DNA of 64,000 nucleotides from Bacillota bacterium (lineage in GTDB: Bacteria; Bacillota; SHA-98; Ch115; JABLXJ01), in contig JABLXJ010000012.1 of assembly GCA_013178125.1 (NCBI GenBank), positions 1 to 64,000 on the forward strand, given 5' to 3'. The position numbers and the translations under genes were made by a program. Under the pieces are notes generated by a model, which worked only from the letters and a program-made list of their open reading frames with translations, was not told the origin of the DNA and searched no databases. How positions within the stretch are numbered: the first letter of the stretch is position 1; each line of letters starts with the position of its first letter. Positions 8,263-17,295 of the stretch are shown here, piece by piece.

Positions 8263-9108
8263 ATGATAAAATCGGTTGAGAAGTGCAGGGATGTAACCAT
8301 AATCAAGATGCGGGATGGGTCCACACTCGTGATCGCCTGCGATTCGCTCGGCGGGATCGGCCCAAAGGCGGGTGATGCTGTTAAGGTTCCGGGATATGTA
8401 GTGGGCCGCTTCACGGCCCGGGTCCCTCTGATGGAAGTCATGGCTACAGGGGCGACCCCGGTCCTCCTTGTGGATACGCTATCCGTGGAGATGGACCCCC
8501 TGGGCCTGGAGATTCTGCGCGGAATCCGTGATGAAGTGGCCGCGGCCGGCCTGGAAGGGGCGCTCGAGATTACGGGCAGCACGGAGGAGAACATCGCCAC
8601 GGTCCAAACGGCGCTCGGGGTGACCGTAATTGGCTCCGCCCCAAACGCCGGAGAATTGAGGATCGGGACATCCAAGCCCCGCGATGTTGTTGTATGTATA
8701 GGCATGCCCAAGGTCGGCTGCGAGGTGAGATTGGGCGACCCGGAGCTGGCCGACCCCGGGCTCATCAGGCAGCTCTTGCAGCTTGACTACATCCATGACA
8801 TCCTGCCGGTGGGGTCGCGGGGTATTGAGTATGAGGCAAATGTCATGGCCGGGACGGCGGGGCTTGGGTTTCGCCTTCTGGGTCGCCTTCTAGGTCGCGC
8901 CCCTGCCCCCGCTATGGGGCACCCCCAACCTATAGATTTGAAGAAGTCCGCAGGCCCGGCGACATGCCTGCTCGTATCCATGCCATGGGAACCATGCGAG
9001 AACGAACTATGCAGGAATCTCGCCCGCCTCCGGCAGGCTGTATCCAGGCCCGTAACCCCCCTTGGCTTTCTCATCGTGAGTGAGATGAAATCTCATCCCC
9101 GGGCATGA
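8263..9108 (+). CDS. cblS: AIR-synthase-related protein, predicted alpha-ribazole kinase CblS
   Basis: The protein belongs to the PurM/ThiL/SelD ATP-binding superfamily. Supporting segments are CDSLGGIGPKAGDAVKVPGYVVGRFTARVPLMEVMATGATPVLLVDTLSVEMDP and the glycine-rich IGSAPNAGELRIGTSKPRDVVVCIGMPKVG. In the known CblS route it phosphorylates alpha-ribazole so that the lower ligand of cobalamin can be built from salvaged nucleoside. The riboswitch and cblT partner upstream support that role. I chose the ATG at 8263, which has GGAGGG ten bases ahead. An upstream TTG at 8227 is possible but less well placed. The tail after residue about 210 is Pro/Gly-rich and variable. Confidence 0.75.
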   Translation: MIKSVEKCRDVTIIKMRDGSTLVIACDSLGGIGPKAGDAVKVPGYVVGRFTARVPLMEVMATGATPVLLVDTLSVEMDPLGLEILRGIRDEVAAAGLEGALEITGSTEENIATVQTALGVTVIGSAPNAGELRIGTSKPRDVVVCIGMPKVGCEVRLGDPELADPGLIRQLLQLDYIHDILPVGSRGIEYEANVMAGTAGLGFRLLGRLLGRAPAPAMGHPQPIDLKKSAGPATCLLVSMPWEPCENELCRNLARLRQAVSRPVTPLGFLIVSEMKSHPRA

Positions 9109-9219
9109 GGTTTTTACAGACTTCGGGCGATTGAACGCCCGCCTGCCCCGGGTTAAGATGGAATCAAAACAAACACCGGCATAAAAAGCATTGGTGTAAA
9201 GAGCGAGGAGGGGGATATT

Positions 9220-10212
9220 ATGAAAACTCTTTTTCTCCTGGTCCTGGCCGCCATCATGGCAACGCTCCCGGGGTGTTCGGGGTCCCTGTCAGGCACGCCC
9301 CCATCCAGGGCGGGCACGGGGTCTGTAAAGGTGGCAATAGCCCTGCCGCAGCCAGCCTCATCAAGCCGGCAGGTGCTCGCATCAGAGGTGGAGGTCAGCC
9401 TCGTAAACGGGTCGACGGTGCTCACGCAAAGGAGCCCAATCGTAAATGGCGTGGCGGAAGCGTCATTCCCGCAGGTTACGGTGGGCGAGTGGACAGTGAT
9501 GGTCGCGCTTAGGGACGAGGCTGGAGACGCTATTTACATGGGAACAGGCAGGGTAGCTGTATTTAAGGACCTGCAGGCTATGGCAAATATAGTGTTAAAG
9601 CCGGGCATGGGGAAACTCGATCTCTATATTGACATAAGTGGTATACCAAACCAGGAATCGATCATCAAGGCTAGGCTCTATAAGGATTCGACGAACCTGA
9701 GGAGCCAGGTGGATATACCGAGAGAGCCAGGCTCGACCGTAATACACGACCTGATCGAGAATATCGTCCCGAAGACTTATGATATGATGCTGAAGTTCTA
9801 CCCCACCGAAGGTAATTTGCTATATGAGAGCCTGTGGATACCGGTAGAGATACGCCCCGGCAAAACCACCGTTGTACACTGGAATTTCCCGTCGGGCAGC
9901 GTGAATATAACGACGGCCCTGGATGCGGCCCCGCCCGCCCCAACCGGGCTCACGGCCGGGCGAACGCAGGATGGGGTGCAGCTCTCCTGGCAGGCCGTGG
10001 AGACGAGCGAGGGTGATCTCGCGGGCTATGTAATCTATAAAAAGGAACTGCCCGCCGGGCGCTATGAGATAACCGGAACGACAGGCGCAGAGACCGCGTT
10101 CCTGGACCCCGAGGTGGAGAGCGGGGCGAGCTATCAATATGCCGTTACCGCCCTTGATCTCGGGGGGAATGAAAGCCCCCGGAGCAATGAGGTCACAACA
10201 GGGAGTATATGA
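9220..10212 (+). CDS. Lipoprotein with a C-terminal fibronectin type III domain
   Basis: This 330-residue exported protein starts with a short signal peptide ending in a lipobox (LLVLAAIMATLPGC), so Cys19 should be lipidated. The middle (about residues 30-230) is beta-rich and reads like repeated carboxypeptidase-like or Ig-like strands (VNGVAEASFPQVTVGEWTVMVALRD). Residues about 238-325 form an FN3 domain: APPAPTGLTAGRTQDGVQLSW..., LAGYVIYKKELPAG, and YQYAVTALDLGGNESPRSNEV. It probably sits on the outer face of the membrane and binds another envelope component. A GAGGAGGGGG ribosome site precedes the ATG. No partner gene is evident. Confidence 0.82.
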   Translation: MKTLFLLVLAAIMATLPGCSGSLSGTPPSRAGTGSVKVAIALPQPASSSRQVLASEVEVSLVNGSTVLTQRSPIVNGVAEASFPQVTVGEWTVMVALRDEAGDAIYMGTGRVAVFKDLQAMANIVLKPGMGKLDLYIDISGIPNQESIIKARLYKDSTNLRSQVDIPREPGSTVIHDLIENIVPKTYDMMLKFYPTEGNLLYESLWIPVEIRPGKTTVVHWNFPSGSVNITTALDAAPPAPTGLTAGRTQDGVQLSWQAVETSEGDLAGYVIYKKELPAGRYEITGTTGAETAFLDPEVESGASYQYAVTALDLGGNESPRSNEVTTGSI

Positions 10213-10250
10213 GCAAGTATATGAGCGTTAACCCCGGGCAACGCTGGGAG

Positions 10251-10294
10251 ACCCCGGGGCAAGGTGGGGCTCCCTCCCACCTTGTCCGCGGGGT
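10251..10294. terminator. Long GC-rich hairpin between convergent genes
   Basis: ACCCCG and CGGGGT form an outer stem enclosing CAAGGTGGG paired with CCCACCTTG. The hairpin lies exactly between the ends of the convergent lipoprotein and LiaF-like genes. A bidirectional transcription stop is the natural reading, but there is no U-tract on either side. Confidence 0.5.
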
Positions 10295-10335
10295 TATCGT
10301 CGCGCCCTGAGGCATTGGCCCTGAGGCGTTGCTGC

Positions 10336-11094
10336 CTAACTCTTAACCTCAACCCCGCCCATAAGCGTCCTGCAACGAATCCGGAGCCTCCGCCGCGAGC
10401 CCTCAGCGGCCCCGCCAGCATACCTGGCTATCCTGCTCGCGATTATGCCGCCGCCTTCCTCGCCGAAGAAATTCACGCCACCGAGGATGGCCGTCCCCTC
10501 GCACTCAACCTGGAGATCCGGCGGCACCTTAACGTCAACCCCGCCCATTATGGCCGTGAGATCCAGGACGGTCTCTTTCTCGGGAATGTCGGCCACAGTC
10601 AGGTCCAGGTCCACCCCTCCCATGATGGCGATGAAGCTACCATCCTGCAGCTTCCACTCCTTATTCTTGAACTCGACCCCGCTCATCACGGCCCAGTGAA
10701 CGCCCCCGGAGCCCGCCGACGTCGTCGCCCTCAGGAGGCTCCACCCCACCAGGATCAAAATGACCGGCCACAGCACCCTCCAGACGATCGAGAGGTTTAA
10801 CTGGTAGAGGCCTATATTCCGGCCCAAAATCACAAGGCCTATTATCAGGAGGATCCAGCCGGTGGGGTTGCTGCCCGAGGACCTCCCTCCACTGCGATCA
10901 TCCTCTCCTCCCGACCAGGTGGATCCGCGGGTCAGGGCGTCTATGCCCCAGATTATCAAGAGAACGGGCCAATAAGTGGAAAATAACTCGCCCATATCTA
11001 TGCTTGTGATCCCGAGGTTGTTCAAGAGCCAGATGACTCCCACTGCAACAATCAGAAGACCAAACAAAACCGAGCCCCTGCGAGACGAGCTCAC
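10336..11094 (-). CDS. LiaF/LiaI-like membrane protein
   Basis: This 252-residue protein has four hydrophobic segments in its first 130 residues (GSVLFGLLIVAVGVIWLLNNLG, YWPVLLIIWGIDAL, GWILLIIGLVILGRNIGL, VLWPVILILVGWSLL). A cytosolic beta-repeat tail follows, with three similar phrases: FIAIMGGVDLDL, LTAIMGGVDVKV and AILGGVNF, closing with TLMGGVEVKS. This matches LiaF-type proteins, which restrain LiaS-like kinases in cell-envelope stress sensing. Here it is the last gene after an ABC-2 exporter and no two-component pair is adjacent. The start is GTG with GGGAGGCG six bases ahead. Confidence 0.85.
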   Translation of the reverse strand: MSSSRRGSVLFGLLIVAVGVIWLLNNLGITSIDMGELFSTYWPVLLIIWGIDALTRGSTWSGGEDDRSGGRSSGSNPTGWILLIIGLVILGRNIGLYQLNLSIVWRVLWPVILILVGWSLLRATTSAGSGGVHWAVMSGVEFKNKEWKLQDGSFIAIMGGVDLDLTVADIPEKETVLDLTAIMGGVDVKVPPDLQVECEGTAILGGVNFFGEEGGGIIASRIARYAGGAAEGSRRRLRIRCRTLMGGVEVKS

Positions 11095-11238
11095 ATGAGA
11101 CGCCTCCCTTCCCTTTCTATAATTTTCGCTATTTTGCTTATACCAATCTAACCCAAGAACCAGGTCAGACTAATCCAGGTCAAATTAATCTAAGAATCTA
11201 TTCTCAGAGAGTCTATTCAAAGCGTATTGAGCCTTCGC

Positions 11239-12333
11239 TCACTCCCATCTCCAGAATTTGACCGCCAGGATCAAGGTCGCCACGGCCCAGCTACCCAGCA
11301 CCAGGAGGTCGGTGGAGACGCTGAACGCGGGCGGGGCTCCAACCATGACCTGGCGCAAGAGGTCGCCGAGATACGTTAGGGGCATAGCGTTGATAACCGG
11401 TTTAAGGAAAGAGGGCATGATATCGATTGGAAAGAAGATGCCCGAGAGAAACATCATAGGGAACTGGACCACCTGGATTATCCCCTGGCCGCTCTCCTCA
11501 GTCCTCGCAAACGACACCAGCATGTACCCCATGCTCACGAAGGTTACAGCCCCGAGCAGCACAATCCCGAACACCGCGAGCCAGTTGCCAACTATATTCA
11601 CGTCAAATGCAAAGTGCCCGATGACTATTATAGCACAGGTTTGAACCAATGCCATGATTATCCTGACAAGAACCTCCGCAGCCAGGAGGAGGCCTCGCGG
11701 GAGGGGCGTTGCCCCGAGGCTCTTGAGGATTTTCTGCTCCCTCAGGCTTACCGCTCTCAGAGAGCCGAAGAGGCCAAGCTGCATTATGGCCATTGCGAGG
11801 ATGCCGGGGAGGAGATAGTCGATATCCTTGAGCCTGGCGTGCTGGACGGGTTCGGTAACAACATTAAATAACCTCGGCGCGCTGGTTATACCGCGCTCGA
11901 TCTCATCCAGGACCTGGCGCACAACAGGAAGGAGAATGTGGCTCGCCAGCTGCTGGGTCTTGTCGTAATAGACGAGAATGTCCACATCCTCGCCACTGGT
12001 CGCCGCCCCTGCCAGCGCTGTGGCTGGCACATCCGGGATCTTGATTACCACGCTCCTGTTGCCCTTCTTCAATGCCCCCAACTCGTCTTCCTCCGTGCCG
12101 GTGTGAACCTTGAATGCAGGGACAGCCTTGAGTCCGGCGGTTATGGCCTGCGAGAGGGGACCGCCGGAATTAGAGACGATGCCGACATCATACGAAGGAG
12201 TGCCGCCACCAGAAAAGATCATGCCGAAAAGGAATATGAAGAGGACGGGAAACGCCAGGAACCAGAAAAGGCTCATCTTGTCCCGCACTATGTCCTTGGC
12301 GTTTGCCATAACAAGCTGCCAGAATGTTCTCAT
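11239..12333 (-). CDS. ABC-2 type transporter permease
   Basis: This 364-residue permease has one N-terminal membrane helix (FWFLAFPVLFIFLFGMIF), a large extracytoplasmic loop (about residues 45-175), and five further helices in the C-terminal half, including ILAMAIMQLGLFGSLRAVSL. This is the usual ABC-2 (DrrB/YhgE-like) layout. Its start codon overlaps the stop of the upstream ATPase gene by 4 bp, so the two are translationally coupled halves of one exporter. The substrate is unknown. Drugs, lipids or antibiotics are common for this family. Confidence 0.9.
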   Translation of the reverse strand: MRTFWQLVMANAKDIVRDKMSLFWFLAFPVLFIFLFGMIFSGGGTPSYDVGIVSNSGGPLSQAITAGLKAVPAFKVHTGTEEDELGALKKGNRSVVIKIPDVPATALAGAATSGEDVDILVYYDKTQQLASHILLPVVRQVLDEIERGITSAPRLFNVVTEPVQHARLKDIDYLLPGILAMAIMQLGLFGSLRAVSLREQKILKSLGATPLPRGLLLAAEVLVRIIMALVQTCAIIVIGHFAFDVNIVGNWLAVFGIVLLGAVTFVSMGYMLVSFARTEESGQGIIQVVQFPMMFLSGIFFPIDIMPSFLKPVINAMPLTYLGDLLRQVMVGAPPAFSVSTDLLVLGSWAVATLILAVKFWRWE

Positions 12334-13301
12334 TCGCGTATCCTCCTGCCGGTAAGCTTCAAGAATACATCCTCCAGGGTTGCACGTCTCACCACAACAT
12401 CGTCTATGGAAATGCCGCCGCCCCGGACGAGCTCCATGAGCGCCGCGATAGTGCGGGTAACATCCCTTGTATATAGTGTTGCCCTCTCCCCATCAAACTG
12501 CGCGCGGCTCACCCCGGGTAACGCTTCAAGTTTCCCACGGTCGTTTGATATGGAATTGGAGAACTCTACTGCCTGTTCCTGGAAGTGCTGGGAAATGAGT
12601 TGCGACGGCGAACCGAGCGCTATGACCTTCCCGTGATCCACCACCGCCACTGTATCGCAGAGCCTCTCCGCCTCATCCATGTAGTGCGTGGTGAGGAAAA
12701 CCGTCTTCCCGCGGGCCTTCATGCTGCGTATTACGTCCCAGAGGCCCCGCCTCGCCTGCGGGTCGAGCCCGGTCGTAGGTTCATCGAGGAAAATCAGGTC
12801 CGCATCGTTTACCATGGCAAGAGCTACTGCAAGCCGCTGCGCCTGCCCGCCTGACAGGGATTTGACAATGGTCTTAGCCTTCGCCGTAAGACCGACCTGC
12901 TCAATGATTTCGTCCACCGGCAGGGGGTTTTGATAGAAACTCGCGAACAACCCCACAACTTCCCGCACCGTGAGCCTGGGATAAAGCCCGTGGGACTGCA
13001 GCTGGACCCCTATCCTCGACTTTATCTCCCTGCCCCGTCTGGCAGGATCATACCCGAGCACCGAGACATCGCCGGAGTCGCGACCCCTCAGGCCTATAAG
13101 TATTTCAACAGTCGTGGTCTTGCCGGCTCCATTCGGCCCGAGCATTCCGAAAATCTGGGCGGATTCGACTTCAAGGTCGAGGCCATCCACGGCCCTGACA
13201 TTCCCGTATGACTTTCGCAAACCAGATACGACAATGGCATCCAAATTCCTCAATCCCTTCACAGGCCCGCACCCGGGCCCTTTATATATGCTTATATACA
13301 A
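12330..13301 (-). CDS. ABC-2 exporter ATP-binding protein
   Basis: This 323-residue ATPase energises the adjacent permease. The Walker A is GPNGAGKTTTVEILIG, the signature is LSGGQAQRLAVALAM, the Walker B is DLIFLDEPTTGLDP, and the H-loop lies in TVFLTTHYMDEAERL. The C-terminal 90 residues match the regulatory tail common in DrrA/CcmA-type ATPases. The family domain begins at about residue 20, so the first 15 or so residues may be over-called. It leads a three-gene minus-strand run: ATPase, permease, LiaF-like. Confidence 0.92.
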   Translation of the reverse strand: MYISIYKGPGCGPVKGLRNLDAIVVSGLRKSYGNVRAVDGLDLEVESAQIFGMLGPNGAGKTTTVEILIGLRGRDSGDVSVLGYDPARRGREIKSRIGVQLQSHGLYPRLTVREVVGLFASFYQNPLPVDEIIEQVGLTAKAKTIVKSLSGGQAQRLAVALAMVNDADLIFLDEPTTGLDPQARRGLWDVIRSMKARGKTVFLTTHYMDEAERLCDTVAVVDHGKVIALGSPSQLISQHFQEQAVEFSNSISNDRGKLEALPGVSRAQFDGERATLYTRDVTRTIAALMELVRGGGISIDDVVVRRATLEDVFLKLTGRRIRE

Positions 13302-13620
13302 TTCTAATTATACATTATACCAACACCTCGTCGCAAAACTCTGTTTCCACCGTGTAAACAAAAGGTAAACATAATATGTCAGTCCAGTCATCCCGAGACA
13401 GGCGCGGCATGTTATCCCATGGCAAGCAACCAGACAATTGACGCGGGACTTGAGAATGGCTAGAATTCTTCTTGGGGGTATTGGAGGGCAACTGAGCCGA
13501 GAGCAAGGGATGGTGGAGCTGAGCTTCCGTGAACCTATTCTTCTGTGAACCTATGGGTGCTATGGGCGGCCCAAAGCGATAACACGCGGAGGCCTCAAAG
13601 GGTAAGAGGATTTGAATCGA
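13302..13620. other. Intergenic region ahead of thiD
   Basis: No gene is seen. The part next to the ABC operon is AT-rich ('tttatatatgcttatatacaattctaattatac') and probably contains its promoter. I looked for a TPP riboswitch ahead of thiD and saw no THI-box pattern. A ribosome site, 'aagagga', sits at 13604-13610. Confidence 0.5.
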
Positions 13621-14553
13621 ATGCAATTGGATACATCACCAGAGCGTGAGGATAAAAAGGTCTCAGGACACGAGATAAAGGCGTCAAGATATCATCGATA
13701 TCAAGAAAAGATATCAAGATATGAAGCGCCATATTATGCGAGAACTGAGCCGGAAGCTGTGCCGGTTGTTTTGACCATTGCCGGCTCTGATAGCGGCGGA
13801 GGAGCAGGGATCGAGGCGGATATCAAAACCTTCACGTCCCTAGGCGTGTTCGGCACCGTTGCCCTGACTGCCGTGACCGCGCAGAATACTGCTGGCGTGC
13901 CCGGGGTTTATGTTCTGGATCCCGGCTTTGTTGTGGCGCAGGTGGATGCAGTCGCTACCGACTTCACGCTAAGGGCGGCCAAGACGGGCATGCTGGCCAA
14001 CAGCGCTATCATAGAGGCTGTGGCGGGCGCTGTAAAGCGGCACGCCATACCCAATCTGGTGGTCGACCCGGTGATGGCCAGCAAGAGCCGCGTGCCGCTG
14101 ATGGAGAAAGAGGCAAGGAGGGCGCTTGTCAACCTTCTCCTGCCGTTGGCGGCTGTGGCTACCCCCAACATCCCCGAGGCTGAGGCGATCCTGGATATGA
14201 GCATCACCACCCCGGACGAGGCGAAGCTCGCCGCCCGGAGGCTGAGAGACCTTGGACCAGAGTGGGTCGTGGTGAAGGGGGGGCATCTGACGGCCCAACC
14301 CGGGTATGCTGTGGATATTGCCTTTAATGGCGAGGAATTCATCGAGTTATCCGCCAGGAGGTATGAGACTGTGAATACCCATGGCACGGGCTGCACGTTT
14401 TCCTCGGCCATAGCAGCCTACCTAGCCCTCGGCCTGGAGATGCAAGAGGCGCTATGCTCGGCCAAGGACTATATAACCTGGGCCATCGCCAACTCGTTAT
14501 CCCTTGGTCACGGCTGCGGCCCAGTCAACCACTTCTATTTCCGGAGGCCCTAA
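13621..14553 (+). CDS. thiD: Hydroxymethylpyrimidine/phosphomethylpyrimidine kinase
   Basis: ThiD phosphorylates HMP and then HMP-P with ATP for thiamine synthesis or salvage. The ribokinase-fold signature is clear: [30 protein letters not shown] near the start, [18 protein letters not shown], and the C-terminal catalytic loop [21 protein letters not shown]. The conserved domain begins at about residue 45. The preceding residues form an unusual Arg/Tyr-rich extension absent from most ThiD proteins. I chose the ATG at 13621, ten bases after AAGAGGA, over a TTG at 13612 that is too close to it. No other thi genes are nearby. Confidence 0.9.
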   Translation: MQLDTSPEREDKKVSGHEIKASRYHRYQEKISRYEAPYYARTEPEAVPVVLTIAGSDSGGGAGIEADIKTFTSLGVFGTVALTAVTAQNTAGVPGVYVLDPGFVVAQVDAVATDFTLRAAKTGMLANSAIIEAVAGAVKRHAIPNLVVDPVMASKSRVPLMEKEARRALVNLLLPLAAVATPNIPEAEAILDMSITTPDEAKLAARRLRDLGPEWVVVKGGHLTAQPGYAVDIAFNGEEFIELSARRYETVNTHGTGCTFSSAIAAYLALGLEMQEALCSAKDYITWAIANSLSLGHGCGPVNHFYFRRP

Positions 14554-14633
14554 GCAGGATGCAGCACATCCAGCCCGCCTGGAGGGAGGTGACCGGGGGC
14601 TTGATCCGGGATACCGAATAGCTTATAATAAAA

Positions 14634-14655
14634 TAGTCTAACCATGGTTAGACTA
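14634..14655. promoter_or_regulatory. Perfect 22-bp palindrome upstream of the ATPase gene
   Basis: The 11-base arm TAGTCTAACCA is followed immediately by its exact reverse complement, giving an uninterrupted 22-bp palindrome 30 bp before the ATG of the DEXX-box ATPase gene. The AT-rich sequence 'ttataataaaa' just upstream could be a -10 region. This is a strong operator candidate for a dimeric repressor, because hairpins with no loop are poor RNA signals. Confidence 0.6.
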
Positions 14656-14685
14656 ATAGTGGGTAGATTAACTTGAGGTGATATA

Positions 14686-16110
14686 ATGTTTTATGACCGC
14701 AGGAGAGAGCTTGATATTCTCGATAGACTCTACCAGTCCGAGAAAAGCGAGTGTTTCGTCCTATACGGCCGCCGTCGTGTCGGCAAAACTGAACTTATCA
14801 AGAACTTCATCCGGGGAAAGAAACACATTTACTTTATGGCGGACCTTCGCCTGGAACAGGACCTCCTAAGATCTTTCTCGGAACAGATCATTACCTCGGT
14901 CGGACAGTCTCAACTCGAAGGCGTAACCTTCCCCAGCTGGGATTCGGCATTTAGTTTTCTGGCACAGACAGCAAGGCAGGAAAGATATGTCGTAGTTCTC
15001 GACGAATTTCAATACCTCGCGATGGTAAACCCTGCATTCCCATCAATACTACAACGGCTCTGGGATGAAAAGCTGCAATTTACTAAGATTCTTCTGATTC
15101 TCTGCGGGTCCTATGTCAGCTTCATAGAAGAGCATGTTCTCGGGGCCAAAAGTCCGCTTTACGGGCGACGGACGGCTCAATTGCTACTTCAGCCAGTAGG
15201 TTTTCCGGATTTATCGGAGTTTTTCCCATCATACACTCCAACAACACTTGTTGAGGTATATGCCGTGCTCGGGGGTATGCCAGGTTATCTGCGACAGTTT
15301 GACCCCTCACGAGACCTCCAACAGAATATCCTGGACAATGTCCTTAGCAAGGAGGCATTTCTTTATAATGAAGTCAGATTCACACTGATGCAGGAGTTAC
15401 GTGATGTCAGGGTTTACTTCTCCATTTTGAAAGCGATAGCCCATGGGAAGACGAAACTCAATGAAATCTACCTGGATTCTGGGTTGAGCGATAGAAATGT
15501 AATAAGCCGCTATATCGCCACGCTAGTCGGGCTTGGAGTAATAAGAAGGGAATTCCCTGTCACAGAAAAACACCCAGAGAAGAGTCGTAAAGGTATATAC
15601 CGAATATCTGACTATTTTATAAGGTTCTGGTTCAGGTTTGTCCTACCCAATCTCAGCCTCCTGGAGGAGGGTTGCCCGGAACTGGTATTGCAACGAAAGA
15701 TTATTCCTGAATTCGCCACTTTCGTCGGCCCTGTCTTTGAAGATGTCTGTAGAGAGGTGTTGATGAGGGCAAACATCCTGGGGAGGCTTCCCTTCGTATT
15801 CGATCGCATCGGCAGGTGGTGGGACTCCAGGGAGGAAGTTGATATCGTTGCTATAGGCCCTAATGTAGTTATCTTTGGCGAATGTAAGTGGAGGCAGAAT
15901 GAGAGGGTGGGCACAGCTAATCTCGCCGAGCTCAAACGAAAGGCGGCGCACATCCGCCAGGCTTCCCATGGGAGTTGGTCAAAAGAGTATTATGTCCTTT
16001 TCTCACGCAATGGGTTCACGAGCGATCTAAGACATCAGGCGAAGGATGATAAGACAGTCCTACTATTTTCGCAGGATGAGCTATCTGATCTTGCGGCAGT
16101 CTCTTCATGA
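14686..16110 (+). CDS. Archaeal-type DEXX-box ATPase with C-terminal DUF234 nuclease-like domain
   Basis: This 474-residue protein has a P-loop NTPase domain (Walker A YGRRRVGKTELIKNF at about residues 27-40, Walker B VVVLDEFQYL at about 104-113, sensor LLILCGS). A winged-helix region follows (KLNEIYLDSGLSDRNVISRYIATLVGLGVI). The DUF234 tail carries a PD-(D/E)XK-like motif: EVDIVAIGPNVVIFGECKW near residue 385. Such proteins occur in archaea and anaerobic bacteria, often as isolated, horizontally moved genes. Their job is not established. The gene is AT-richer than its neighbours, consistent with transfer. A good site, 'gaggtgat', precedes the ATG. Confidence 0.85.
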   Translation: MFYDRRRELDILDRLYQSEKSECFVLYGRRRVGKTELIKNFIRGKKHIYFMADLRLEQDLLRSFSEQIITSVGQSQLEGVTFPSWDSAFSFLAQTARQERYVVVLDEFQYLAMVNPAFPSILQRLWDEKLQFTKILLILCGSYVSFIEEHVLGAKSPLYGRRTAQLLLQPVGFPDLSEFFPSYTPTTLVEVYAVLGGMPGYLRQFDPSRDLQQNILDNVLSKEAFLYNEVRFTLMQELRDVRVYFSILKAIAHGKTKLNEIYLDSGLSDRNVISRYIATLVGLGVIRREFPVTEKHPEKSRKGIYRISDYFIRFWFRFVLPNLSLLEEGCPELVLQRKIIPEFATFVGPVFEDVCREVLMRANILGRLPFVFDRIGRWWDSREEVDIVAIGPNVVIFGECKWRQNERVGTANLAELKRKAAHIRQASHGSWSKEYYVLFSRNGFTSDLRHQAKDDKTVLLFSQDELSDLAAVSS

Positions 16111-16184
16111 AGAAGGTTGGCCTTATTGTGTTTGCCGATGCCATTTGTCGAGTCGATATTGAATACTTGATACCAAATGTTAAA

Positions 16185-16538
16185 TGGTGGAGGCGCCGGG
16201 AGTCGAACCCGGGTCCGAAGAGGCAGCTTAAGCGGCTTCTACGAGCGTAGCGTGGGATTTGGCTTTCGCCCCGGAGGCGCCCTCACGCCAGCTCCCCACG
16301 CGGGCTATCTCGATAGTCTTAGCCCATCCCTCCGAGAATTGGGACGAGAGCATCCTGGTTTATATGACGCCCGCACCGGTCTCCCAGGCCAAGCCCGGAT
16401 TGGACGGCCGCTTTAATTAAGCAGCGTAAGCTAGATTATCGTTGGCACTTATCGTGCTTTCCACCGTTTAACGAGCTGGTGGAATCTCGGCTCGCTACCC
16501 CTCTCGCCACAGCTCCCCGTCGAAACCGTAACGCCCCC
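16185..16538 (-). ncRNA. ssrA: Transfer-messenger RNA
   Basis: The molecule begins GGGGGCGTTACGG and ends with GGACCCGGGTTCGACTCC and CGCCTCCACCA. GGGGGCG pairs with CGCCTCC to close the tRNA-like acceptor stem. The resume frame, after 'gataagt', reads ANDNLAYAA then TAA, so the degradation tag is (A)ANDNLAYAA. It rescues stalled ribosomes together with SmpB, whose gene lies just upstream on the same strand. The length, 354 nt, is normal. Confidence 0.97.
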
Positions 16539-16543
16539 ACAAA

Positions 16544-16573
16544 ATCATACAAAAGCATAGGAACCGGGTTCAA
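16544..16573 (-). promoter_or_regulatory. Sigma-A-type promoter for ssrA
   Basis: On the minus strand TTGAAC (16568-16573) and TATGAT (16544-16549) are separated by 18 bp. The -10 box ends five bases before the deduced tmRNA 5' end at 16538. The -35 box overlaps the last codons of smpB. Confidence 0.8.
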
Positions 16574-17037
16574 CCTTTGAGCCTCTCCTTCAAAGCCCGC
16601 TCAGCCTCGCGCCTCAAATCGCGCTTCGCTATATCCTCGCGGCGGTCATACAGCTTCTTGCCCTTTGCGAGGGCGACCTCCACCTTGGCGAGCCCGCGTT
16701 TGAGATACATCCTGAGAGGGATCAATGTATAACCACGCTCCTGAGTCTTGCCCAGGAGCCGCCTGATCTCATCCTTGTGGAGGAGCAGCTTCCTGACCCT
16801 CAAAGGCTCATGGTTGAACCTGTTCCCGTAATCATACGGGCTTATATGCATATTATACACCAAAACCTCGCCGTTTTCCACACGAGCGAAGCTGTCTTTC
16901 AGGTTGACCCTCCCCTGGCGCACGGACTGGATCTCCGTCCCGGTGAGCGCGATGCCCGCTTCGTATGTTTCATCAATAGCGTAATCATGATATGCCTTAC
17001 GATTGGTTGCAACGACTTTTTCCTTCTCATCGGGCAC
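16570..17037 (-). CDS. smpB: SsrA-binding protein SmpB
   Basis: This 155-residue beta-barrel protein binds tmRNA and brings it to stalled ribosomes. The family blocks are complete: [64 protein letters not shown], and the basic tail with [19 protein letters not shown]. The start is GTG at 17037. It directly precedes ssrA, an arrangement common in Firmicutes. A GC-rich inverted repeat at about 17053-17072 lies in its leader. Confidence 0.97.
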   Translation of the reverse strand: MPDEKEKVVATNRKAYHDYAIDETYEAGIALTGTEIQSVRQGRVNLKDSFARVENGEVLVYNMHISPYDYGNRFNHEPLRVRKLLLHKDEIRRLLGKTQERGYTLIPLRMYLKRGLAKVEVALAKGKKLYDRREDIAKRDLRREAERALKERLKG

Positions 17038-17295
17038 CAGCCATCACCGCTCCCCGGCGGGGGCCCGCCGGACGCACTCTAGCATTCTCCAGTGCGCCCT
17101 AGAATGCGCTCTGGCGATCTTGCGACCCGTCCCGCGTTACCTCACCCGCCGCCTGCAGATTTATTATACCCACCCGGCCCTGAAGTGTCAACTCGTCGCA
17201 GCGCAGGACTGGCACAGGCTGGTCCTGGCAATGAACACTACGCAGGGCGCGGAGCCGGGGCCGGGCGGGTCTCACCTTTTCCGCGTCTATGTCAT

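Noticed and set aside
13302-13620. TPP riboswitch ahead of thiD
   Set aside because: I looked for the THI-box segments and did not find them.
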